DNA of 64,000 bases, taken from contig CM033732.1 of the NCBI GenBank assembly GCA_019671005.1, forward strand, positions 6,542,886 to 6,606,885. The letters run 5' to 3'. The first letter of the stretch is position 1; the number at the start of each line of letters is the position of its first letter. Shown in pieces: positions 23,998 to 33,400 of this stretch. The position numbers and the translations under genes were made by a program. Source of the stretch: Hibiscus mutabilis (taxonomy: Eukaryota > Streptophyta > Magnoliopsida > Malvales > Malvaceae). The notes beneath the pieces are model-generated. The model did no database searches. It worked only from the letters and a program-made list of their open reading frames with translations, and was not told where the DNA came from.

Positions 23998-25521
23998 TTA
24001 CTCCGAGAGTTCGTCATCGTAGATGATTAGTTTCCTTTTGGTCGGTGTCTTGATTCTCTTGCTTGAACGCGATGGTTGTTTTCTTGTTGCCGGTGGTGGA
24101 ATCGATCCTCGTACGGGGTTGTCCTCATCGTCCTCTTTATCAATGTCATTGGCTTTTCGCTTGGAGGATTCAATTGGTGCGGTCTTTGTTGGTTCAATGG
24201 AGGACTCGTCTGAATCTGAAAAATCTGAAAATGATTCCGTAGGAGTTGATTCGGGCATAGGTGCTTTACCTTTGGCTTTTGCAGTGGTTGCCGGGATGTC
24301 TTTAGCTTTGGTTGTCGTGGCATCTTTAGGGTTGATTGCCGTGGCGTCAGCTTGTGCATGCACGAAGTAGGTTGCCGTGGCATCATCTGTTGAGGTTGCC
24401 GGGGCGACTGCTTCATTGGTTACCGGGGCAAGGATCTCGACGAGAAAGATTGGGAATGGCACGTGATTGTCCGGGTACTTTTCTAGGATGACTTGGGTGA
24501 TGGCATTGTTGTGCTCCTTCATGTACCGCATGAACATTAGTTGCCGGTCTTCAATTTGCCTTAGGTGGCTTGCCAATGGGTACAAGAGTGCTTCAAAGTG
24601 TCTTGGGGTCGATGGCCGAGTTTCCCGGGCGTTAGGTGCTTGGGCATTATGGATTGCCGGGGCGGAAGGAGTTGCCGTGGCAATTGGAGTCCTTGAAGAA
24701 TCTCCCGGTGCCTCTCCCATTAGCTTTCGGATTAGTGCTTGATTCCAACCAGACTTGGGTAGGGCCTTTTCATCGGTGGACTCACTTGGGACATGCATCT
24801 CTTTGCAAAGATTAGAAATTAAGCAAGGGAAGAAAAGAGAACCCTTATCTTTTGAGCTGCATACAAAAATCTCATCACAAATAATTTTTCCAATGTTAAT
24901 GATGCGATTATGCAAAATAAAATGTATGAGCAAAAGACGTGGTATATCAACGGTAGTATTGTATGTGGTGGGCATTAAAGAAGTTTTAACAAACTTATTC
25001 CATAGTTTTGCCTCGGGTTTAAGCCGAAGGCGATTTACCGTGCCCTTGTATTTATCGTTGTTCCAATGAGTTCCCGGTGGAGTGAGTTCTTGAAGCACCT
25101 TGTCGAGTTGCTTGGGAGTGATTTGATCAACGAAGGCTTGATGCTCATCCTTCTCAATGTAAAGCCCGTAAAAGGTGTTGACGCTTTCGGGACTTATGAG
25201 TATGGCCTTGTCACGAACAAAAACATAAGGATAATCCGGGTTAGGTGAGTGAGCATAGAATTCTCTTACCCATGAGATATTACCCGGTTCCGGTTGATGG
25301 CAAAAGATTTGCCACTTTTGATGTGCAATTCTCTCGAAGATGAATGGTTCAAGGCCGAAATCTTGATGAGCGTTGGAGTATTCAAAGCCTTGTTCTTCAT
25401 GAATCTTCCGGCTTTCAAACTTAGATTGAAATCTTTCTTGAACCACCGGTGTAGCAAACTTCTTGTATCTTGGTTCTTTGGAGGAACTTGGATGAACTAA
25501 AAGTTTAATCTTGGATGCCAT
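23998..25521 (-). CDS. Extra Athila ORF with putative plant transposon protein domain, intact in A2
   Basis: An uninterrupted 507-codon frame lies downstream of pol, where Athila elements carry an additional ORF. Residues about 20-250 (RFQSKFESRKIHEEQGF, WVREFYAHSPNP, ISPESVNTFYGLYIE) resemble the domain known as putative plant transposon protein, seen in many Athila-type elements; its biochemical role is unknown. Residues about 270-430 are low-complexity Ala/Thr/Pro with the same GTTGCC/GGCAAC DNA motif used elsewhere in A2. An acidic Ser/Asp/Glu segment follows, then a basic tail with KRIKTPTKRKL, a possible nuclear signal. No signal peptide or membrane segment is visible, so it does not look like an envelope protein. 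Every other gene of A2 is broken. The start ATG at 25521 begins MASKIKLLVHPSSS. The A1 counterpart is mostly deleted. Confidence 0.8.
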   Translation of the reverse strand: MASKIKLLVHPSSSKEPRYKKFATPVVQERFQSKFESRKIHEEQGFEYSNAHQDFGLEPFIFERIAHQKWQIFCHQPEPGNISWVREFYAHSPNPDYPYVFVRDKAILISPESVNTFYGLYIEKDEHQAFVDQITPKQLDKVLQELTPPGTHWNNDKYKGTVNRLRLKPEAKLWNKFVKTSLMPTTYNTTVDIPRLLLIHFILHNRIINIGKIICDEIFVCSSKDKGSLFFPCLISNLCKEMHVPSESTDEKALPKSGWNQALIRKLMGEAPGDSSRTPIATATPSAPAIHNAQAPNARETRPSTPRHFEALLYPLASHLRQIEDRQLMFMRYMKEHNNAITQVILEKYPDNHVPFPIFLVEILAPVTNEAVAPATSTDDATATYFVHAQADATAINPKDATTTKAKDIPATTAKAKGKAPMPESTPTESFSDFSDSDESSIEPTKTAPIESSKRKANDIDKEDDEDNPVRGSIPPPATRKQPSRSSKRIKTPTKRKLIIYDDELSE

Positions 25522-26055
25522 GGATGATCTTGGTTGTGAGTAAAAACAAAGAAAAGAAAAGAAAAGAAACTAAAATAAAATTGAAAGATAGAAAGTAGGA
25601 ATAGGTTAAGGGTGATGGGTTTTATAGAAAAGATAGGAGGGTGGGATTAGGGGAAAACGAAAAAGGGTTTAGGGTGGGGGAGAAGTTGTCGACAAGGGGT
25701 TGTGGTTAGGGTGAATTGGAGGCTTTATATAAGCCTTAGATTCAGCCTATTAGTTTCCTTGTTGAAGATGTTTTCCTACTTGGATTAGAATTCCTCTTTA
25801 TCTTGAATTTTTTTCCTACAATTCAAAGACAAATCAAATAAGGATTAAAATTAAAGATAAACTAATAAAGAAAATAAATAAAGATGTGTAATAGGATTCT
25901 TAAACTTAAATAAAAAATGTATCCTAAAAATTACTAATAATCAGAAATATACAAAAAAATAAAAAAATAAATAATCGAAAAAATAAAATAAATAAATAAT
26001 CAAAAAATAAAAATAAAAAAATAAAAAAATCAAAATATCAAAAGGGAGAGCATGC
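25522..26055. other. Spacer between extra ORF and pol of A2
   Basis: AT-rich, with A-rich and AATA/AAAT runs at 25860-26040. No ORF. It may hold the promoter or splice acceptor for the extra ORF, but no signal is clear. Confidence 0.5.
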
Positions 26056-27198
26056 TCATGCATCTCCTAAGTTGACCACTTCCTTGTTACGTTCTACATG
26101 GGCACCATTATAGTGCTTCAATCTTTGTCTATTAACTTTGAATTCATGGTTGTCAGAGATGAACTTGATTATCACGGCACCATGGGAGAATGGTTTGACA
26201 ACTTCAAATGGTCCCGACCATCTTGATTTCAGCTTTCCCGGGAAAAGTTTTAGCCGAGAATTAAATAGGAGGACTAGTTGCCCTGACGTGAATTGTCGTG
26301 GCAATAGTTTCTTGTCATGTCGTCGCTTTGTTTTCTCCTTGTAGATTTGTGCATTGTTATAGGCGAGTGCACGGAATTCTTCTATCTCGTTGAGGTCTAA
26401 CAAATGCTTTTGTCCGGCACTTTCCCAATCCATGTTCACAGTCTTGATTGCCCAATATGCCTTGTGCTCGATTTCCACCGGTAGATGACATGTTTTACCA
26501 TAGACAAGTCGGAAGGGGGACATACCTAAGGGTGTTTTGAATGCAGTGCGATATGCCCAAAGTGCGTCATCTAGTCTTAATGACCAATCCTTCCTAGAGG
26601 GATTTACAAATTTCTCGAGTATTCCCTTCAACTCCTGGTTGGAAATTTCTGCTTGCCCGTTGGTTTGTTGGTGATATGCCGTGACGATTTTGTGTGATGT
26701 GCCGAAGCGTTGCAACATCTTGGCAATTAGTCTGTTGTCAAAATGCTTGCCTTCGTCGCTGATAATTGCTCTCGGCATTCCAAACTGTGTAAATATGTTT
26801 TTCTGCAAGAATCGTTGCACAGTCTTGGAATCGTTGTTGGGAACTGCAGCTGCCTCAACCCATTTAGACATGTAGTCGACGGCAAGTAAGATGTAGAGGT
26901 TTCCGAATGAAGATGGGAAAGGTCCCATAAAATCGATCCCCCACACATCGAACAGTTCCACCTCGATGATGTTCTGGAGCGGCATCTCATGTCGTCTAGA
27001 GATATTGCCCGTCCTCTGGCAACGATCACATTGCTTGTAAAAGTCTTGGGCATCTTTGTACAATGTTGGCCAATACAAACCAGATTGCAGAACTTTGGCC
27101 GCGGTACGAGTTCCTCCAAAATGTCCTCCATAGGGTGAAGAATGGCATTGCCGGAGTACATTATGTTGCTCTTCTTCAGGGACACATCGATGAATAAT
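26056..27198 (-). pseudogene. pol: Integrase of A2
   Basis: Integrase inserts the DNA copy into the genome. The frame is open from just after an in-frame TAG (27201-27199) to the stop at 26056. In order it has a zinc-binding region with H...H and CDRCQRTG (about 27150-27010), then the catalytic core with GIDFMGPFP (first Asp, ~26940), ISDEGKHF (second Asp, ~26755) and QTNGQAEIS (Glu, ~26660). A C-terminal SRWSGPFEVV module of GPY/F type follows (~26210). All three catalytic acids are present. The only visible break is the upstream TAG that separates it from RNase H in the same frame. It would be made only as part of the polyprotein, so it is counted as a pseudogene piece. Confidence 0.88.
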
Positions 27199-29150
27199 CT
27201 AATCTGCACATTGTTTAAACAAAATAGGCTCGTCCCAAAAGTAATGCTTAGCATCATGGCGGAACCGCTTCTTCCCTTGGTGAGTAAGGCCATAAGGTAA
27301 AATACCATAAACAAGGAAATTAACTAAATCAGCGTACCAGGGTATTGCCAAGACATGTGCTGCCGTGGCGACTGCTCCCAAAATTGCCGAGGCATGCGCG
27401 TCAAAGGCTGCTGCGGCGTCGAGGGTTGCCGAGGCGTGTGCATCAATGGTTGCCAAGGCGACGAGGGTTGCCGAGGCAACTAAAATTTGTTCATCCGGGA
27501 ATGTATCGCATATCTCTAGATCCGCGTCCTCCTCCCTATTGCGTTCTAAACGTGATAAGTGATCGGCCACTTGATTTTCTGTTCCTTTCCTATCCTTAAT
27601 TTCAATATCAAATTCTTGTAAAAGTAATATCCAACGAATCAAACGAGGTTTAGCATCCTTTTTAGCAAATAAGTATTTGATTGCCGAATGGTCCGTATGA
27701 ACAATTACCTTTGTACCAATCAGATAGGATCGGAACTTGTCAAATGCGAAAACTATAGCTAGTAACTCTTTCTCCGTTGTTGTGTAATTCACTTGAGCAC
27801 TATTAAGAGTTTTACTAGCGTAGTATATCACATGGAAGGTCTTACCTGTGCGTTGACCTAGGACTGCTCCTACCGCGAAATCACTTGCATCACACATGAG
27901 CTCAAAAGGTAGCGTCCAATCTAGTGGAATGACAATGGGTGCCGAGGCAAGCTTTTTCTTTAGGGTTTCGAATTCTTGGTTGCAAGAATCATCAAAATTG
28001 AAGACTTTATCCTGTTCAAGCAGATTACACAAGGGTTTAGTGATTTTAGAAAAATTATGAATGAACCTCCTATAAAAACCTGCATGTCCGAGAAAACTTC
28101 GAATTCCTTTAACCAAACTTGGTGGGGGTAATCTCTCGATCACGTCCACCTTGGCTTTGTCTACTTCAATTCCCTTGGATGAAATCTTGTGGCCGAGCAC
28201 TATTCCTTCATCTACCATAAAATGACATTTCTCCCAATTGAGGACTAAATCTGTTTCTTCACATCTTGCCAACACCCTCTCTAAATTGCCGAGACAAATT
28301 GTCCGGGTCATTACCAAAAACAGAAAAATCATCCATGAAGATCTCAAGGAAGTCTTCGACCATGTCCGAAAAAAAGCGCCATCATGCATCTTTGGAAGGT
28401 TGCCGGGCGTTACACAATCCGAACGGCATCCTTCGGAAGGCATACGTACCGTATGGGCATGTGAAGGTTGTCTTTTCTTGATCTTCTGGTGTATGGCAAT
28501 TTGAATGTAACCTGAATAACCATCAAGAAAACAATAAAAGGGTTTACCTGCAAGATGGTCAAGCATTTGATCAATAAAGGGTAATGGGAAGTGATCTTTC
28601 CTAGTGGCTTTGTTTAGCTTTCGATAATCCATACAAACCCTCAACCGGTCACAGTCCTGGTTGGAATGAGTTCATTGTTTTCATTACTTACCACCGTTAT
28701 ACCTCCCTTTTTCGGTACACATTGTACCGGACTTTCCCATGTACTATCAGAGATAGGGTATATAATGCCGGCGTCAAGCCACTTGATGATTTCTTTCATT
28801 ACAACCCATTTCATGGCATGATTCAGTCTCTTCTGGGCCTCAATTAAAGGTTTGTGATCATCTTCCAACAGAATCTTGTGCATGCACACTGCGGGGCTAA
28901 TTCCCTTCAAGTCGGCAATTGTCCACCCTATTGTCTTTTTGTGTAGCTTCAACATCTTGATCAGCTTCTTTTCCTGCTCAGGCTGTAACTTAGAAGAAAT
29001 AATTACAGGCAATGTATTATCAGTTCCTAAGTATGCATATTTTAGTTGCTCTGGCAATTGTTTCAACTCAAGAATCGGTGGTTGTTCAATAGAGGGTTTT
29101 TCGAGTTTACCTTCCTTACCTGAGTAATCCAGTGGTTCAAAGTATGTACC
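27199..29150 (-). pseudogene. pol: Reverse transcriptase and RNase H of A2 (frameshifted)
   Basis: The RT start lies in 29066-28641 (LKGISPAVCMHKILLEDD, SPVQCVPKKGG). A one-base deletion at about 28645 shifts the frame before VCMDYRKLNK. Inside RT, between about 28490 and 28280, a pair of compensating frameshifts puts the fingers/palm section out of frame, including the catalytic MDD segment. The frame recovers at GNLERVLARCEETD. RNase H follows with CDASDFAVGAVLGQR (27890), TEKELL and HTDHSAIKYL. Then comes a variable Ala/Thr/His-rich linker (27510-27340) built from the GTTGCC/GGCAAC motif. It ends at TAG (27199), where A1 has a Gln codon. Inactive. Confidence 0.88.
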
Positions 29151-30420
29151 TTATCGATTTACTAGCCAATTTGCCTCTTCTTGTTGTTCCTCATCGACCG
29201 GTTCTTCATACTCCTCAGGTTCCTCTTGATCGGCAATGTAGTTTCCGAGGCAACTAAATTCCTCTTCGAAGTTAAACTCTGCCGTGGCATGAAGAAGTTG
29301 GCATTCTTCTGGATCATCGGCATGCCTTAGTGTTTGGAACACATTTAGTTTAACTTGCTGATCATTCACCCTCATTGTGAGTTCTCCCTTTTCAACATCA
29401 ATCAAGGTTCTCCCTGTTGCTAGGAATGTTCTCCCGAGAATGATGGGTGCATGCTCATCTGCTTCACAATCCAAAACAATAAAGTCAGCGGGAAAAATAA
29501 ATTTATCAACTTTTACCAGTATGTCCTCGATTTTTCCCTTTGGATGCACATAGGGTCTGTCGGCTAGCTGCAGCATGACTGTTGTAGGTCTTGCCTTCCC
29601 GATTCCTAGTTTCTGGAAAACCGATTTAGGCATCAAGTTTATGCTAGCCCCAAGGTCGCATAATGCTTTCCCAACATAGTGATTTCTAATGGAACATGGT
29701 ATTGTGAAACTTCCGGGATCCTTCAACTTGGGTTGCATACGATTGTGCAACATTGCCATGCATCCCTCTGTCGCGGTAACTGTTTCGAACTCTCCTAGCC
29801 TTGTTCTCTTGGACACAATGTCTTTAAGAAACTTGGCATAGTTTGGCATTTGTTCAATTGCTTCCACCAATGGCAAGTTGATGTGGACTTGCTTTAGGAT
29901 ATCAAGAAACTTCTTGAATTGATACTCTTGCTTTTGTCGCTTCAACCTTTGTGGGAATGGTGATGGAAGTCGGATATCTTCAATCCTTTCATTGGTTTGA
30001 AATCTGATTGACAGCATTGCCGGAACATCTGGAGTTGCCGAGGCGTTATCAACTGGGGTTGCCGAGGCATGCTTATCGCAAGTTGCCGAGGCATCTTTAT
30101 CGTCGGTTGCCGAGGCATGCTTATTTCCGATTGCCGCGACAATTCCTGGTTCAGCATCTGAGGCTTTGCCGCTAGGTTCATCTTGATCTTTTTGTGGAGT
30201 TTTGTTTGATGAGCGGGTTTGAACCTCTCTAAGTTGTTGGCCACTTCTAGTGGTGATCGCCTTACATTGCTCATGGCCAGTTCCTCTTGCGACTTCAGTA
30301 TCGCTAGGTAAACCTTCTTGCGGTCTAGTATTCAGATTTTGAGCAAACTGTCTGACTTGATTTTCCAATGATTTGATTGCCGCCTCTTGGTTTTGCAATC
30401 TCATCTCGGTCCTGTTAAAA
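29151..30420 (-). pseudogene. pol: Gag tail and aspartic protease of A2
   Basis: The frame is open from MRLQNQEAAIKSLENQ (30404) to a premature TAA at 29151, where A1 reads on into RT. The linker at about 30150-30020 repeats DKHASAT-type units encoded by GTTGCCGAGGCA copies. Active-site CDLGASINLMP lies at about 29660-29630. A one-base insertion in a T run near 30435 puts this part in a different frame from gag. The protease domain itself is intact in sequence. Confidence 0.88.
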
Positions 30421-31713
30421 AAAGCATCAGTTCTTTTTTATGAAATTACTATTCTCAGCCATATAAGATTCAGTTTTCATCATAAAAGTATTTAGAGAAT
30501 TTTCCAAAGAACTAGATGTCGTCGGTTGTTGCTGTGGCAACTGTTGTCATGGCATATTTTGCTGGAATCCCGATGCTTGTGCATTCTGATTGTTCTGGTT
30601 TAGAGCATTGTTGGGATTACTCCATGAAAAATTTGGGTGCTTCTTCCATGCTGGATTGTATGTATTGGACATCACGTTGTTGCTCCGATTGTAATTCCCC
30701 ACATAGAAGCTGGATTCCGGATTCTGCATACATTCAGAAGAATTATGGTTATCACCACATAACTCACAAAAAGAATCCATTACCTTGACTTCATGTGTGT
30801 TGTTTGGTTTTTGCATGTTCTGGACCATCTTGGTTAAAGTGGCCAATTGTGCCGAAATTGAATCCGATGATCCTAGTTCATGTATTGTGGCTTGGCGTCT
30901 AACTCATCCTCTTCTAGTGGATGGGAATTGATAATCATTCTTGGCCAGCCTGTTTAAGATTTGCATTGCTTCTTCCGGCGACTTATCTAGGAGTATGCCG
31001 TTTGCCGAGGCATCTAGCATCATCCTTGTTTGTGTATTCACGGCGTTGTAAAACATTGTTACTTGAGTCCACACTGGGAATCCGTGTAGGGGGCATTTGT
31101 GTAGAAGTTCTCTATATCGCTCCCAAGCCTCGTACATGGATTCATCATCTGCCTGCCGAAAAGAAGTAATGTCATTACGAAGCTTATCAGTCAAATTTGT
31201 AGGATTAAATCTAGCAAGGAAATCACGACAAAGATCAGTCTAAGATGCTATGGATCCGGCAGGAATGCTATTCAACCATGCTTTCGCCCTATCCCTCAGT
31301 GAATAGGGGAATAATCTTAATCGTAAGACATCGGGGGTGACTCCGTGTATCTTGAACGAGTTGCAAATCTCGAGGAAAGATTTCATATGTCGCCGTGCAT
31401 CTTTAGTTGCTGAGCCGCCAAATTGACCTATTGTGTTGATCATATTAAACATTACCGGTTTCAACTCAAAGTGGTCGACTTCAATTTCAGGTGCGACAAC
31501 TCCTGGGTTAAGTCCATCAAGATCTTCTTCAAGATAGTCTCGAATAGTTCTGTTTCGTGCAAGAATCACTCCTCCTCCTGCTCGAACATGTTGATTCATA
31601 TTGCCGTCTTGATTTGCCATTGCTTCCCTTATCCTTCGTCTAAGTCTTTGTAAGGTTCGTTCGATTTCTAGATCAAAGGGATATTCTGGTGAAGTCGGTC
31701 TCGCCCTGGTCAT
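30421..31713 (-). pseudogene. gag: gag of A2 (broken)
   Basis: The first ATG on minus is at 31713 (MTRARPTSPEYPF). It has the same gag as A1: FNMINTIGQFGGSATKDA, ERYRELLHKCPLHGFP and zinc knuckle CELCGDNHNSSEC (about 30760-30720). In-frame stops are at 31242-31240 (TAG for Trp), 30906-30904 (TGA for Gly) and 30549-30547 (TGA where A1 has CGG). The A1 and A2 stops are at different places, so each copy decayed independently. Not functional. Confidence 0.9.
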
Positions 31714-31810
31714 ATACCAATGCAAAACCAAAGTTTGTTAGCCCTTTGAATTTTAAACAAGAAAAGTAAAAAGAAGGTGCAAGAACATAAAAACAAAGTC
31801 GCTATTGCCA

Positions 31811-31829
31811 ATCCCCGGCAACGGCGCCA
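31811..31829 (-). other. Primer-binding site of A2 (tRNA-Asp)
   Basis: Minus strand reads TGGCGCCGTTGCCGGGGAT, identical to A1, six bases from the LTR end. Confidence 0.9.
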
Positions 31830-31835
31830 AAAACT

Positions 31836-33400
31836 TGTTGCGCGTAATAAGTGCTACGCAAATGTGCAAGTATACACGTCACAAGTTATAGTATAAAAGA
31901 TATCGTCTCCACAGGGATTGGTGCCACTTCAAGAATCTAGTCTCTTGCACTGTAAAAAGTAAAAACACAAATAAAGGATTATGGGAGTTTAACTAATAAC
32001 TAATCTAGAAAGCAATAAAGTAAATGAAAATATGAGATCAAATGAGAGAGAGATGGGCCAGGTTATCGTGAGTTGAGGTGTGATAGCCGATTGGATCGTT
32101 TTGGTAAAAGAGTGCACGGGCAACTCAGTTGCCGTGGCAACTTGCACAACGGGGTTGCCTTGGCAACTAATCGATGGTTGCCTGGGCAACTAGTTGGGCA
32201 ACTACTTGGGCGTCTGGGCAGCAACCTTCAAGGTTCGGCAGAGCGTTCTTCAATGGTTTCTTCTTATCCCTAAGTCGAAACTCTAGCTACTTGTGCATGC
32301 CTTGATAATACATCCCTGCGTGAATCAAAGGTGAACAACAACCAATCTTGCGCTCCTCTTAGCCGTTGAAATCCTTAACTTATTCCTAAGCCAGATTAAT
32401 CTTCACCATCAATAGATTGAATAAAGATCATATTCATTCGTTTCTTGAATCTAACTCTCCCGATATTAGATAAATAGATGAAATCACGAGATCCTCTCCC
32501 AATTCACTCGCAAACAAGAATAAGAACCAAGAATGAATAAACCTTGAAATAGAAAAGTGCAAACTCTTATTACCTAAACAAAAACCAATAGTTTCTCACA
32601 ACCACAAAACACAATAACCATAGCCAAGTAGATTTAGTTCATGGCTAGGTTCCAAAGAAACACAAGATAAATAATCCCTAGCATGAACCCAATTGAACAA
32701 GAAAGAAAAAGATGAAGAAGGAGGCTTGTCGAAATCCTCCTTGCCCTAGATGCTTGTCGAAAATTCTCTCCTCTTGCCCTTCTTGGACTTGTCGAAATTC
32801 CCCTCCCTTGCTCTCTCCCTCAGTTGTCGAAATCTCCATCCTATTTATAGGGCTAGGGCAAAGTCCTTCTTTGAGGAAGAGTTTAAGTTGGAATTAAATT
32901 ATCTTTAAAGAATATAATTCTTTATTATAATTGTATTCCTACTAGAATTTCTCCTATCTTCTTGGAATTTAATTCTTCTTTAATCTCTGCATGGAAATCA
33001 AATTCCTTTGGGTTTGGGCTTTGCTCCACGTCATCTTGGGCTTGTCTAGTCATCAATTTTGACTACCATATCACCTTTGCTCTTGTCGACAATTGCCATG
33101 GAAATTGGCTCGGCGTCTCCTTCATGTATTGCCCTGGCAACTAGCTCGGCGTCTCCTTCATGCATTGCCCTGGCAACTTGCTCTAGCCTTGCTTTGGCAA
33201 GTGATCCTGCATATACACACAAAACACCCCAAAGCAGCATCTTTTCCCACAAAAACTACCAAGTTATGTAATCAAGCTCATTGATGGAAGGAAACATGGA
33301 TTTATGCATGAATAGCTAATTATGCAACTAATATGAGCCTAAGTCTAACAATAATATGAGAAAAAAGGGTAAGAAAAATAGTACTTTTGAACACTTATCA
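31836..33400 (-). repeat. 5' LTR of A2, complete
   Basis: 1565 bp, the only full-length 5' LTR of this family in the window. On minus it is TGATAAGTGTTC...GCGCAACA. TATA on minus is at 32849-32843. Palindromes GTTGCCGTGGCAAC (32128-32141) and GTTGCCTTGGCAAC (32154-32167) lie near its inner end. Confidence 0.92.

Larger units (their letters stand above)
21910..33400 (-). mobile_element. Element A2: Athila-like retrotransposon inserted in A1 pol, inverse orientation
   Basis: It is the same family as A1, on minus. The 5' LTR is 31836-33400, the primer-binding site 31829-31811, gag-pol 31713-26056, the extra ORF 25521-23998, the polypurine tract 23153-23140 and the truncated 3' LTR 23139-21910. 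Its outer 5' end (minus TGATAAGTGTTC at 33400) abuts A1 pol at ATTAC (33401). The left target copy was removed with the LTR end. The two LTRs look roughly 98% identical in the part I compared (22021-22440), so A2 is one of the younger layers. Confidence 0.9.

Noticed and set aside
24027..24416. 129-codon minus frame rich in PRQP
   Set aside because: It is an alternative-frame shadow of the extra ORF of A2, produced by the GTTGCC/GGCAAC motif.
23998..25521. Envelope-like protein for the extra ORF
   Set aside because: No signal peptide, transmembrane segment or cysteine pattern is visible; the basic tail suggests a nuclear or nucleic-acid-related protein instead.
27345..27599. Plus-strand Arg-rich frame opposite A2 pol
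   Set aside because: It is the reverse-strand reading of the repetitive RNase H-integrase linker.
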